NCBI RefSeq assembly: GCF_907164915.1
Contig: NC_061862.1
Span: forward strand, 6,237,473-6,301,472
Direction of reading: 5' to 3'
Source: Impatiens glandulifera
Taxonomy: Eukaryota > Streptophyta > Magnoliopsida > Ericales > Balsaminaceae
Length of the DNA: 64,000 bases
The position numbers and the translations under genes were made by a program. Under the pieces are notes generated by a model. The model ran no database searches and was not told the origin of the DNA. It saw nothing but the letters and a program-made list of their open reading frames with translations. Shown here piece after piece: positions 10,091 to 22,084 of the stretch (positions are counted from its first letter, which is position 1; each line of letters opens with the position of its first letter).

Positions 10091-11054
10091 AAAACTGAAC
10101 CTAGCCCCTAACTTATACTTGAGATTTTTTTTGAGTTAAGTTCAATTTTTATTTTAAGTGTTTGATTTTAAAAAAAAAAAGCCACAAATCTATCTAAGAA
10201 AATTAAAAATGTCAACCAAAATATATCTAAATTTAAAATGCAAAAAAATAAAAGAAACCTATACAAAATCTAAAATAAAAGAAAAAAACGGAAGGAAGTC
10301 AGTCAGCGCGGATGGGAAGCGTCAGCATCAGGTTTTAGCCACAAGGAATTACTCAAAGCATCGGCAGTGGAATGTCGCTGCAATTATATAACTGCTGAAA
10401 TTATTTCTGAATTAGAAGTGTCGCTGGAAAAGCATTGACAGCAGCTTGACCATTCTTTTTGGTATAACAACCCTAAAACTTAAACAACACGGCCAGGTAA
10501 CTCGAAACAAGATGAAAACCCAAAATATTTTTGGACAAAAACTAATATTAAACAATAATATATAATAATATAACATAAATACAAGATTTCACTCAAATAT
10601 CACACAAAACAATCAAACAATCAAGATCAATATTTAAAATCAAGAACATGCATATTTTCGATCACTTCTTTTTATATTTTTTTTTGTTTTTCAATCAAAA
10701 CAACTTAGAATTGTCTTATTTTTTATATGATATGTTATTCACATTAAATAACATTCCTAAAAAATTCACCTTAAACGTGATGTGTACAAGGTTAAGAATG
10801 AAAATTTACAAATTCAAAAACATGAAAACATGCAAGTTTTTGGTCACTTTCGGTTTTTCAATATATATTTTTGTTTGTCAAAACAGCCCAAAAGTTTATG
10901 AAATTCTTATATGTTTTCAAAACTATAGTAGTTAACATGCATATAAACTTTCAGTCCAAGAGTAGATGAGGAAGGTGAAAAACAAAAAATACAAAGTCAA
11001 CGACGAATGTGAAGGGTGCTTATTTTTTAGTTTTTTTAATCATATTTAGGCTAT

Positions 11055-12930
11055 GTCTTTGTTTTGGTTTTAAACTTTTTTTTTGTTTTTTTATTTATTC
11101 ATGTTACATAACATACATATTTACATAATCATGCACAAAAATAAAGAAGACAAGTAAACAATAAATTAAAGCCTACAACGATATTTATTTTAATGAAATA
11201 GGCAAAACATTAAAAAACAAAAAAAAAGGGAATCAAGAGCTTATGATTTTGGTTGTGCAAGGAATTGGGCAGTCTTAGTGTGATTTTGTGGAGGAATGGA
11301 ATGGAAAGCCTAAGGGCAAATGAAGATTAAAAAAAAGTGACATTTGGGCAAGTGCGAGTGTGTATTTATAGGGAACTCTTAAAAATCTTAGGGCCCATTT
11401 AACACTCTACACATTTGGAATGAATTTCCATTTTTAAATATATCAAAATATTTTAAATGGAACAAAATATTCTAAATATCAAGTTTTATTTAATTAGATT
11501 TAAGATTTTATTAATAAATGATATAATACTTGGTCATTTTAATTTTAATTTAAAAATAATCAGTTCCCTCTTCAACTCTCGCTAGATGCTTCTAAGGTTT
11601 CTACCACCCTTATGAAAGAGAAAAACAAAACGATAAATGAGAAAAACAAAACGAATGGAAAAACGAATAATTACTCTTTTCAAAATAAAATAATCACATT
11701 TATTCCTAATCTAAGGAATCAAAATCTAATAATATTAAAAAATAATTTTTTTAATAGAAAAAGACTAAGTTAAAATTGATAGACTTATACCCAAGAATTT
11801 TAACAAATCTAACTAAACAAAATTAAAAAAAAAAAAAATTGGAAAACTCGTTATTGTTAATATAAAGAGTTTTTTTATATAAAACGTTTTTATTATTTTG
11901 TTTTATCTCATGTTTAAGGTGATTTAATTAAAATTATTCTACCTAACAATTCATTTAATTAAGAAAACCTTATTAAACAAATTATTAAAACAAAATAAAC
12001 AAAACTCGTTATTATTATTATTAATATATATATATATATATATAAATATATATATATGTTTTTCTTTTAAAAAATATTTTGTTTTATTATTTAAGATGAT
12101 ATTAAATGTTAAAATACTTTAAATATATCAAGTATGATAAAATCATTATGTTTCTATATAACTTAAATTAATTATCACCTTAACTTTATTCAAATCTGAA
12201 ATTAAGTATTCTTAAAAATTCAATTATTTTAAAAATAATTGTTAACTATAAAAATTTGGCTTGTGAAAAATGAGTGAAAATAATATTTGCTCGAAAGGCT
12301 TTTCTCAAATAGACAAAATATTCGTCGTCATATCCTAACCTATCAATTTTGATTTCTAATTAATACGTCACGTTTATAAATTAAATAAATATTTTGTACA
12401 TATTTTTAACTGAAATATTTTTTTTAAAATTTACAAATTCTAATTTTGTTGAAATAATAAAAGAATGTGTGAGGATTAAAATTTGAGAAAATATTTCACA
12501 TCATTTTGAAACAATAATTTTGTGTATGGTCTACATATTTGAATATAATTGTGTTTTAAATTAAATATTTTTGTTTTTTTTGATATATAACTATAAAACA
12601 TCCTATTGCTATTTCAATGACTTAAAAAATATGTGTCACGAGAATAGATAGTTGAAAAAAAGTAGAAGACATGACAAATTTATGATAGGTCAATTACCTA
12701 GGACACAATTACAAATAGAGTCTTTAATAACAATTTAATGTAAATAAATGTTAGGTAAATAACTGTCATCGTACAAATCTAAAAGTTGTACTATGAAAGA
12801 ACAGTAAAAAACAACTTATTACTGTTAAAATTTGATGAATTCAAATATTTTAAAATTTATTTGAATGTTTATAGATAAGAGTAGCTAACCGTCTTTGTTG
12901 TGAAAATTAGTTGGGTGCCTAGTTGATGAA
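11055..12930. other. AT-rich right-arm interior, no gene
   Basis: Very AT-rich sequence upstream of the right DMP gene. Its distal part (12490-12930) aligns with the left arm; 11055-11400 is specific to this arm. A short TA run lies at about 12025-12058. No coding region is supported. Confidence 0.6.
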
Positions 12931-13014
12931 ATTAACCACTTGCTCTCTTCCTTAACACTAAAAAAAACTAGTATTTTGGCCCACACAATCACCACCACCA
13001 CCACCGAAATCCTC

Positions 13015-13021
13015 TATAAAA
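13015..13021 (+). promoter_or_regulatory. TATA box of the right DMP gene
   Basis: CTCTATAAAATCTTC begins about 66 bases before the ATG at 13081, preceded by a CACCACCACC run. It mirrors the left copy's core promoter almost exactly. Confidence 0.7.
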
Positions 13022-13080
13022 TCTTCCTTCCTTTTGTTACTGTTTCAAATTCATTTTCCTCTTCAAAAATTTGACACACC

Positions 13081-13722
13081 ATGGATAATGGCATAAGGAC
13101 AATGGATTCAACTTCAGAAGTTCAATCCCTCCTCCAAAACCAACCGCCATTGACTCGGCGCCGTAAGCCAAAGAAATCAAAAACCAAACGTGCGGCCAAG
13201 AAAACTTTCAAAGCATCAGACGAATTATCAAACCTACTCCCAACAGGCACCATCCTCTTCTTCCAAACCTTAGCTCCCGTCATAACCCAGCAAGGGAAAT
13301 ACCTCACCGCCGCCTTTCTCTCCCTATGCACCGCCTCAATCTTCTTCACCTCCTTCACTGACAGCTTCATTGACAGCAAAGGAAAAGTCCGGTACGGGGT
13401 GGCGACATTCCGGGGGATTTGGGTCATTGACAGTTCGGAGGAATGCGGTGGATTATCGAAGGAGGAGGCGGCCAAGTATAAGGTGGGATATATAGACTTC
13501 TTCCATGCGTGTTTGTCTGTTCTTGTGTTTGTAGGGGTTACTCTGTTTGATAAGGATGTGATTAACTGTTTCTTTTCAGAGGCATCGAAGACAATCGAAG
13601 AAATCCTTTTGATAATTCCAATTGTGATAACGGTTGTTTGTAGTGTGCTTTTTGTTTTGTTCCCCACCAAACGCCATGGAATTGGACATCCTCTCTCCGA
13701 GCCCGCCGCGGCAGCAGCGTAG
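13081..13722 (+). CDS. DUF679 domain membrane protein (DMP), right copy
   Basis: A 213-residue intronless DMP-family protein, the inverted duplicate of 3285-3926. It has the same basic N-terminus (RRRKPKKSKTKRAAKK), the LSNLLPTG entry into the DUF679 core, four hydrophobic segments, and the conserved FTDSFIDSKGKVRYG, DFFHA, FDKDVINCFF and FPTKRHGIG stretches. Most differences from the left copy are conservative and fall in the N-terminus and the first two membrane segments, so both proteins look functional. The start is supported by the TATA box 66 bases upstream and by conservation of MDNG in both copies. Family members act in endomembranes during senescence or gamete fusion; which applies here cannot be told from sequence alone. 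Confidence 0.92.
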   Translation: MDNGIRTMDSTSEVQSLLQNQPPLTRRRKPKKSKTKRAAKKTFKASDELSNLLPTGTILFFQTLAPVITQQGKYLTAAFLSLCTASIFFTSFTDSFIDSKGKVRYGVATFRGIWVIDSSEECGGLSKEEAAKYKVGYIDFFHACLSVLVFVGVTLFDKDVINCFFSEASKTIEEILLIIPIVITVVCSVLFVLFPTKRHGIGHPLSEPAAAAA

Positions 13723-13724
13723 TT

Positions 13725-15075
13725 ATGGTTGGAAAATCTCTTTAATTTTAAGTTTGTTTTATTTTGTTAAAATAAAAGACTAGTGACCTTATTTTAGGTG
13801 GATTAGTGGCTTCATGTTATTTGCTGCTGTTATTAATTTGCTGAAGTTCAAGTTGTTGACTATTTAAAATCTTTTTAACTCTTAATGAAGTTAGTTCTAA
13901 GTTATTTTGGTTTTGATATATAAATTTTTAAGTTTAATATATTTTAGCTTATAAATGGTTTGAGAGCCCTAAAACTAATATCAAGAGAGAGATAAACATT
14001 TGTAAGGAGAGGCTAAAAACTAGAGAGTTAGCAACGAGCAACAAAATTAAAAAAAAAAATATAGATTTGAGAATAATCAAGATATATATATAAAAAAAAA
14101 ACACCCACTAAGATAGTCTAATGATAAAAGTCAACTTAAATACCAAAATGTCATGGGTTCAATTTTATCTGAAAACACTTTGAATTTAAGTGAAGAAATA
14201 TGACTTTGGAGTGTTTAGTTCTCTTTTAATTCTCAAAATAAAAATATAAAAAAAAATGAGTAAGAAGAATGAAAAAATGTAAATAACATATACACGAAAA
14301 CTCAAACCGAAAGAAAACTACGAAAATATGATTTTTTTTAACTATGTTAAGAGTTACAACTTAGATTGAGAAAAATAATAACTAATTTTGTATGTACAAT
14401 ACACCTTAACCATTCTGAGTAATTTTTCAAACTAATAGCACAAACGTCGATACATAAAACTAATTTTGTAAGTGTACGTCTTAAAAATTGACTATTTTCA
14501 TAAATGGATTTTTATCGATGGTTAAGGTTCTATTCCTTACCTTTCACTAAATCTAAAAGTGGTAAGTTTGACTCGAGTGCATTTAAAATAAATTGTCAAT
14601 TTATATGTTAAGTCTTGTAAGTTATCGTCCTCTCAAATCTCGTAAAACGATACGAGAAACAACTTACACAGAAATCTTATTATTTAAGAATGAGGTAATA
14701 ACCAAAAATAGGACTAGCAAAGGTAGATATAACTTTGGCTCGTTTGGAGTTCTCATCTAATTTTCTTTTTACGAAATCCAAACAAAAAAAATATATTGCG
14801 AGTACAAACACATTTTAAAGATTATATTTTATTGTGGTGATTAATGACACCTGAAAAAAGGCCTCGACAAAGTGTCACAGTACTATCCGCCCAAACAAAC
14901 TGTCTTTACTTTAAATGAGTGATATTTTTAGAAGAAAAATAATATGATATTTTACACTTTTGTTCATAAACTCTTCTTGTACCTGCATCTAAATTATAAT
15001 AATATTCTAATCATGCACCTAGTTTCTCTGACAATCAATTCATAGTTATGCTCCTGGGTATAATAATGAAAATAA
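13725..15075. other. Right-arm flank downstream of the DMP gene, no gene
   Basis: Non-coding sequence aligning with 1620-3280 of the left arm. A possible tRNA-derived SINE head lies near 14100-14170 (box-B-like GGGTTCAATTT), but its evidence is thin. No open frame is convincing. Confidence 0.55.
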
Positions 15076-15077
15076 AG

Positions 15078-15331
15078 GAAGCCTTGTTCGTATTGGGTTA
15101 TTTAAAACTTATATGAATAAAAAAAATTGTTGATAAGTTTGAGGAGGTAATAGTTATTTATTTTTTAAAGATATAAAGGGTATTAATATATATAAATAAA
15201 ATAAAAAATAATAACTTAAAATAGAGAGTATTTTAATTAATGATTTGAGTGATGTAATAGATAAGAGGTGAGTGAAATAATATTTGATTTTATTTGAGTT
15301 ATTTAAAATATTCAAACCGAATAAGGCCGAA
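15078..15331 (+). mobile_element. MITE, GGCCTTGTTCG family, copy 1
   Basis: An AT-rich 250-bp block starts GCCTTGTTCGTATTGGGTTA and ends with the inverted AATATTCAAACCGAATAAGGC. Related copies lie at about 15935-16152 and 31490-31725. It is missing from the left palindrome arm, so it inserted after the duplication. The target duplication is not clear, so the superfamily is not assigned. Confidence 0.6.
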
Positions 15332-15934
15332 ATAATATAAACACTTGTATAGAAGAGATAACTCAAAAGGATACCTGAAATAAATAAAACTCTAGGTTAA
15401 ATTTAAAATAATCTATTTCTGATGATTTATTTGTAAAATAATTATTTTTATGAATTTTTTCATTTTTTTTAAAATCAAAACCAGCTAAAAAGAATAAAAA
15501 ATGTCAAATCAAACAGATCATTAGGCTAGCTTGTAAAACTCAGTTATAAGGACGGGTCTCGGTCGTGCCATGAATAGGAGATGATCGGTCATATGTTGTG
15601 TAGAGGAGTGGTAAGAGCTACAGTTGGATGCTAGGCTAGACGAAAGCGAGTCCTCATTCCAAAATTGTGCCAAGCACTAGTTTCTCGGTCATAAACCAGG
15701 TCACGCAACTTTTTAGTGCACGGTCGAAAAACTAGCTAGGCAAAAGGAATTTCTTGGTCGATTCTGGAGGCAGGCTCTAGTTCCTCAATTAGAAACCAGA
15801 TCAACCTGCAACTTACGAGTTGAACTACATCTTTCGTGTTTTCGGATCTCGATTCACCTGTGTAGTTAGGGAATCAACTACCAGCCACTAACACAAAGGC
15901 TGCGATTTTTTTTTAAATCTAGAGAGAGAAAAAA

Positions 15935-16152
15935 ATAATGATTGTTGATGATTTTGAGAAGGTAATGATTATTTTTGGTAAAAAACTTGAAAGATATTAA
16001 TATATATAAATAAAATAAAAATAATAATTTAAAATATAGAATAATTTAGTATTTTAGTTAATGAAATTAGTAATGTAATTGTTAAAAAGTGATTAATTGA
16101 AAATTTGAGATTGTTTGAGTTATTTTAAAAACACAAAGTGAACAAGGCCAAA
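15935..16152 (+). mobile_element. MITE, GGCCTTGTTCG family, copy 2
   Basis: Interior and right end match copy 1: GATTTTGAGAAGGTAATGATTATTT at the left, the TATTAATATATATAAATAAA core, then GAGTTATTTTAAAAACAC and GTGAACAAGGCC at the right. The left terminal repeat is truncated or mutated. Confidence 0.5.
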
Positions 16153-16199
16153 CATATAACATAACCAAACAGTAAGGTAAGAACAAAAGCACCAATTAT

Positions 16200-17190
16200 C
16201 TGTACAAAAACATTTACAAAGTATTTTAAATTAAACATAACCTGAAACACAAAATAATCAAGTAAAATGCAATATTTGAATAATTCTTCAAAACCGATTC
16301 TATTAAAAGTAGTGAGTTACAAGGAGTTTAGAGATGAACTCTAATTCCCTCTAAGAAAAATTCATAAACCTAGATTGAGCTCAAATCCTAAACATGATAG
16401 ATCATTATTGCAGAAATGAATTGGAGATTCAACTAATGTTGAATAATCATAGTTTTCTCAACTTCCAAATAGAATTCTTGAAATGTTCATTGGCCACCTT
16501 ACTTGATTTATTTTTACTAAAAATAGAGAAGTTTAAGAAATAAAAAAATATCCTCTAAGTTATCTCCCTTTAATGAGTAAAATTACTTCTCTATTTATGG
16601 ACAAAGTGCATAGGCCTCTTATTCACTCTTCCTTAACTCTCTATTTATAATTAAATGTGAGGTTGATTTGTTTTTTTTATAATTTCATTGTGGGACGACT
16701 CTTATTCACTCTTCAATTGGCAATTGTATCATCCAAATCTGTGTTGAAATTGCATTTCGTGCACTCCGTGCAGGTTGTGTCACAATGGTGCGAAATCGTT
16801 CCATTCGCGTTTGTTGACTTTTTGATTTCGTTGACTCTTTTCATATCTTTTCATGTGTATAAATTCTTCTGTCAAGATCGCCAACATAGTTAGAATCAAT
16901 ATAACCAACAACTTCATCTCTAGTACTCTGACTGCAGATAACATTCGTTAAACCTCTTAAATAATGTAAGATTCACCACAATCAAGTATATGTTAACTAC
17001 GTTTATTGAATAGGTCAAATTTGGTCGATGACAAACCATTGCATACATAAGTGAACTAATTACAATGAAATATGGAGCTCTTAACATATACTCGATATCT
17101 TTATCAGACTAGGGTGACATAGTAGAAAAAGTTTAAAGTGAGTTGTTAATGAAAAACTCACGAGACTAGCATCAAAATGTTGAAATAATA
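16200..17190 (-). pseudogene. Degenerate Copia 3' end with LTR (minus strand)
   Basis: Minus-strand translation from about 17190 to 16870 gives broken Copia reverse-transcriptase/RNase H motifs. They include a THFKL linker, a decayed [13 protein letters not shown], and TRDEVVGYIDSNYVGDLD-like remnants, all with stops and frameshifts. Downstream on the minus strand come two TATA-like boxes (ATAAATAGAGA near 16640 and 16600) and an LTR-like leader (16200-16600). The element is cut at 17200 by the LTR element that follows. Confidence 0.55.
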
Positions 17191-17200
17191 ATGGACTTTT

Positions 17201-17499
17201 TGTTGGGTTTTGGCTCATATTTTATTAGAATTTATATATTCTAATGACTTTAAACCTTTATTGGGCTTATGAGTATTAATTTAGCCTTTTTGGCTTTTGA
17301 TGTATTCCTATAAATAGATACATTGTAACATATGGTTACTTGGACCATTATTCCATGACAAATTGATAGAATGGACGACTCTCCAAGGATGTATGCATTG
17401 TTGGCCGAACCTCGTTATATCTTGTATTCTATATTATTCTTTACCACTTTATCATTATATCTTCTTTTATCGCGGGTTTAGATTAGATTTTTTCTCAAG
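17201..17499 (+). repeat. 5' LTR of the 17.2-22.1 kb element
   Basis: About 299 bases with a TATA box (CTATAAATAGATACATTG, near 17310-17328), matching the 3' LTR along its full length with scattered differences. Its last bases (CTCAAG) have drifted from the CTCAACA of the 3' copy. Confidence 0.8.
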
Positions 17500-17980
17500 G
17501 GATATCAGAGAATGTTTAACATAATCTATTTGTGAAGATATGACGAAACCCTAACCATCATTGAAGAATTTGTTGGATATTTGTACTTTGTTGAAGATTG
17601 TTGCCTATTTAAGAAAACGACATTGATTACAGAAGAATTAGCCGCTGTGAAGATTTGTGTCGAAATTTTCAATTGCTAAGGAGATGTCAATGGTCGTTAA
17701 AATATTTATTAGTTTTGGGCGACGCTGTCTTGAGAAGAAGACAATTAGTTTTTTGTTCTTCTTGAAGGCACCAATGGGTGAAGGTGACGAAAGTTGTTAA
17801 GTAGGCAGCGACACTAAAATGAAGAATATGAGGTATATTCTTTTGACTTATTTTAAATTGGGACATATGATATATTAAAATATAAAAAAAAGGAATATAT
17901 ATATATATATCCATATATAGATATTATATTGTGATATAATATAATATATAAAGAATGAGTCAAGAATCTTTGAAGCGGTT

Positions 17981-19025
17981 TGTTAGGATCGGGATCGACG
18001 ATGGAGACGGGGATCTCATAAAGTTGAACGCTTACACACACTTCGGTCGATAATAACCCTGTTAGAGGTTGATTATCTAATTTTCACTCTACGCAAGCCG
18101 TCACAAACTCTTGAACAAAGTTCAAATGCGGAAAAGTTTGTTTCAACTTGAAACAACAAATAAATGGTTGGAAGATTCAGAGAGTAGAGAATACAAGACA
18201 CAAGGGTTGTTTACGGATGTTCGGAGTAACTCTCCTACGCCACCCTTTCTTCTCGACCTCGAGAAGGATATTCTTCTCAACCTTGGGAAGGATATTCACT
18301 AGAAAATTTGGTTAAATACAACACTTGTACAAACCTAGTCGAACAACCAGGACTTAGTTACTGCCTATTTTCGAACTCCTAGCACACACACTCTATTGAA
18401 CAGAAATAAATTCTGTCAACTTACAATGATAACCAACTCACACAGAATATCTAGTATTGTAATACAACTTTAATACTCTAGAAAACTTGAAAACTTTTAG
18501 AACTTTTAGAGCTTGAGAGAGTAGTGAGAACAATCATTGTTTTTGTTTTTAAAACTGATGATTAAGTTGATAAAGCTTGTTCAACACTTGTGAAGCAAAT
18601 TGTGCTATGTCTTCTTAAGTATGCAAGCTGCAACGGGCAAAATTTGCTTCACCAACGGATATTAATACCGGACGTGCATCAAAAGCTGAAATAAATAACC
18701 GGCTACGCCCTTGTAAACTACCGACTAGAAAATTACCGAACTTGCCTACGTGGCAATTTTGGTATTTGCTCTTCCTTGAAATAATAAAACTACAATTATT
18801 ATTTGCGCTTGGTGAGATTCAAACTCTGATCACCCGTGTGACAAGCGAGAGTACTTATCAATGTACTACAACACTTTGTTGTTATCTTTAAATATATTAA
18901 TATATTTGATATGACTTAGCAATTATATATATATATATATATATATATATTTAATTTAACTTATATAATTGAACTTAGTTTTATCCATGCATTATTAAAA
19001 CTTTTTCATAAATTATATTCTAACA
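17981..19025 (-). mobile_element. LTR of a second retrotransposon, nested (minus strand)
   Basis: On the minus strand this 1045-bp block starts TGTTAGAATATAATTT and ends CGATCCTAACA. It is preceded by a purine tract (AAAAATGGAGAAAT, 19026-19040) that looks like the polypurine tract of its parent. It is therefore the 3' LTR of a truncated element rather than a clean solo LTR, and no target duplication is visible. A run of ATATAT lies at 18925-18950. Confidence 0.6.
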
Positions 19026-20209
19026 ATTTCTCCATTTTTGATTATTTAAAATAAATATTCAAAACCTGGTAGTTTTATAATCGTTGGCTATTTATCCTAA
19101 GTTAATTAGTTAATTTAATCTAACACGGTTAACAACTAAGACTTTTTCAACTATGATTTTTTCTTTTAAGTCTTGTTTGATTTCACAAAATAGGTTTAAG
19201 GCCTATTTGATTCCAATTTTCAGAAGTAAATCCTTGTTTGATTTTAATCAAGTTCTTAAAACTTTGTTTGATTTGATCTTGGATTTGTATTGAGGCTTGT
19301 TTGACTTGAATTTCTCAAAGATGGAGATTTGTGATTTATCTTCTAAGAGATTTGATATTCGTCAATATGGAGATTTAAAATCGGAGTTGAAAAAGAAGGT
19401 GGAGTATTTATTCGATATTGCAGATTGTAGAAGACAATTGATGCAATATATAAAGGGTTTTCTAATTAAAGTGGGTGGCTTTAATATTTGTTTGCAAGAG
19501 TGTGGTATTGATATGTGTATAAGGGTCGGATTTGGATTTACATTAAATCTTGTGAGTTGGTTTGTTTGACAATTTTTGGTATGCGAAGTTGTCAAGTGAG
19601 TGTTTAATGCCTTAAGGGTTCTACTAAGAATGATAATTTCTAAGGTGTGAGTTGAGGATGCACTAATCATATACATGGTTTTTTAGATTCTTTCTATGTA
19701 GGATTTGGCTAGAAGAATGTTGAGAACAAACGATACATCTTCATTCTTGTTGAAAATTAGTTGGAGGTTTTATTATAATCGATTGTTGTCTTGACGTACA
19801 TGAGTGACATTTGTTTCACTATGTCGAGGGCTTTGACTTAAAAAAATTATCGGCTAAAATGAGTTTGGAGAGAATTTTCTTTGGAAAACGGTTATTGAAG
19901 AAGTCAAGAACTAAAAGAAACGTAGAGAAAAATATCTAGTAGCAAATTTTCGCCTATAGTCGCACAAGGTTGATCAAACTAACGATCAAAGATTCAAACG
20001 GAGTCCGATTGTGCTGAGATTTTGTTGAGAGGTTGGTAACTCGTTCCTCTACATTTTTAACGGTCGGATCAAAGTTTGGACGTCTCGAAGTTTGATTTTC
20101 TGAGGCTTAAATTTCTGCCTAATTTGAGTTTTATTTAACTTGTTTGGGACCAAAAAGTTTGTATCTTTTTTGTTATTACCTTTTATCTTATTGAAAGAGT
20201 TAATCATGG

Positions 20210-20380
20210 TGAAGACGGTGGTGAGATTATATATTTTACACTTGACAAAAACATGATCGAGTATGGAAAGTTATTATAAAAAATGTGTTTACCGATGACA
20301 ACATTGTCGACATGTTGATAGAGCAATCCTTCAGGCCAAATTGCAAGATTGTATTGAGTTGATGGGTGATTCCAATTAAC
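20210..20380 (+). pseudogene. Copia RNase H tail remnant
   Basis: The plus-strand frame around 20255-20370 reads KNVFTDDNIVDMLIEQSF, a decayed form of the Copia signature [11 protein letters not shown] that closes RNase H. It lies 1.4 kb before the 3' LTR of the surrounding element and is the clearest trace of its former polyprotein. Confidence 0.5.
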
Positions 20381-21782
20381 ACACAATATGAATGAAAGAT
20401 CGGAAAGAGGGAGACTAATGAAAAACACTTATAAGTTGAGGTGGATACATCTTGAGAGCAACTCTCAAATAAACCAAGAAGAAATCATTGCATTATATTC
20501 TAATTTGAGAAGATAAATAAAACCTTAAGTGAGATTCCTAGTCATGGAAAAATGGCTAGATGGGAGACTCGGTTAATTCGAAAGGTGATAATTTTCTTAC
20601 TTCTTTTGTTCTATCTTAATTGTTTATACATTGTGGATCATAGTTTAGATGAATGAGATTATTGATTTGTCATCCTATTGAGGAGATGATTGAGACCTTG
20701 AATGTGATTTCTAGTCATGAAAAAGGGGCTAGATGAGAAGTTAGAGCAATTCAAATGGAAGGATATTCGCGATTTCTTTCAGAGAAATATAGATGATCAT
20801 TTAAAGCATTGGTGAAGACAATTGAAGAGATATAGTGAATCTTGAAATTATATTCTTGAATTGCTAGTCGTTTTGGATTAAAAAATCTAGTAGATTGCAA
20901 GTTAATTTGTTCAAAAAGAAGTATGAGGTTCAAGTTGGTGGAGTGTGCAACGTTCAAGACAAGATGGGTGACAAATGTTTTGTTAAATCTTGAGCTTGAG
21001 AAAAAAATGTCGTGATAACCTAATTTATTTGTTATGAAGTAGACGATAAAGGTTCGTATTGGGTCTTCTCGTTTTTCAATCGATATTTTATTTTGATAAA
21101 GTAGATGATGAAAGTTCGTTTTGGGTGTCCTCAGTTTTTGATAGATATCTAATTTTGAAAAAGTAGACGACGGAATTTCGTCTTGAGTCTAATCGGTATT
21201 TTGGTTTCATTCGATTGATGGACTTGAAAAATAAGACACTCAGTTTTGGAAAATAAGGGTAAAGATTATTTTGACATAATAAAGAATTGTTAATTCTAAT
21301 TTCTGTATATGTCAACGGGTATGAACAAAGATTGGAAATAGTTGTTGAATGTCTCTCGTCGTTGAAATAACGTGGTTACCCAAATTTATTTGGTGTTATA
21401 AACTCTATGATTTTCTCTTCTAAGGGCTTTAAGCGGAAGTGGAGGTATAATGATTTATCTCACTAATGGCTCGAGTAGTGAAGTTTGATGTGTGTCTCAT
21501 AACTTTTTGATGGCGCGATATACGTGATGGTGGAAATTGTTATTCTTCTAAGGGCTATTGAGTGAAATTGAATGTACGAAAAGTTATTTCATGAATGGCT
21601 CAAGGTGAAGATTGAAGTGAACCCACTTATTTCTTAATGACTTGACTTTTGTCAATGTCGAGATTGATGGGTACGGCTCGTGTATTTCCTAAGGGATGTG
21701 AAATTTGTTAAGGTGGAGATTATTAAATTTGTAATTTATTCATCACATCTCAATAAGCGCGGTATTCGCCCAAGGTGGAGAT

Positions 21783-22080
21783 TGTTGGGTTTGGGCTCAT
21801 ATTTTATTAGAGATTATATATTGTAATGGGGTTCAATCCTTTATTGGGTTTAGGAGTATTAGTTTAGTCTTTTGACTTTTGATGTACTCATATAAATAGA
21901 GACATTGTAACTTAGGGTTACTTGGACCATTATTCTATGGAAAACCAATAGAATGGACGACTCCCCGAGGATGTAGGCATTATTGGCCGCCTCGTTATAT
22001 CTTGTGTTTATTATTATTCTTTACCATTTTATCTTTATATCTTCTTTTATCGTGTGTTTAGAATAGATCTTTTCTCAACA
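21783..22080 (+). repeat. 3' LTR of the 17.2-22.1 kb element
   Basis: 298 bases, directly preceded by the polypurine tract and ending CTCAACA. It contains the TATA box ATATAAATAGAGACATTG (around 21890-21907). Its partner is at 17201-17499. Confidence 0.82.
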
Positions 22081-22084
22081 CTTT

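Larger units (their letters stand above)
10130..15745. repeat. Right arm of the inverted duplication
   Basis: Inverted partner of the left arm. The axis lies near 10,110, where about 40 bases (10090-10130) separate the arms. Even the innermost sequence (10160-10600) mirrors 9640-10060. The segment about 11055-11400 has no partner in the left arm. It contains a minus-strand TATA-like CCTATAAATA near 11356-11366 but no convincing reading frame. The outer end fades near 15745, which matches the sequence near 181, so the left arm may continue beyond the window edge. Confidence 0.88.
17201..22080 (+). mobile_element. Degenerate LTR retrotransposon with paired LTRs
   Basis: The 5' LTR (17201 to about 17499) and 3' LTR (21783-22080) both start TGTTGGGTTTxGGCTCAT, carry a TATAAATAGA box and end near TTTCTCAACA. 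After the 5' LTR, GGGATATCAGAG resembles the initiator-methionine-tRNA primer-binding site. Before the 3' LTR sits a purine tract (AAGGTGGAGAT). The flanking pentamers CTTTT and CTTTC agree at four of five positions. The 4.3-kb interior has no intact gene, only a Copia-like RNase H tail near 20250-20370. A foreign LTR lies inside. Copia affinity is inferred. Confidence 0.82.

Noticed and set aside
10648..10935. Plus-strand frame of 95 codons in the inner right arm, partly mirrored by a minus-strand frame at 9329-9559.
   Set aside because: The match is just the palindrome. Phe/Leu/Ile/Asn/Lys-rich AT coding with no family features and differing ends.
14095..14335. Possible tRNA-derived SINE in the right arm (box-B-like GGGTTCAATTT).
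   Set aside because: The box A is poor, no ends or target duplication are visible, and the sequence is too AT-rich to decide.
19297..19676. Overlapping 90-codon plus and 104-codon minus frames.
   Set aside because: Inside a degenerate retroelement, with no recognisable domain on either strand.
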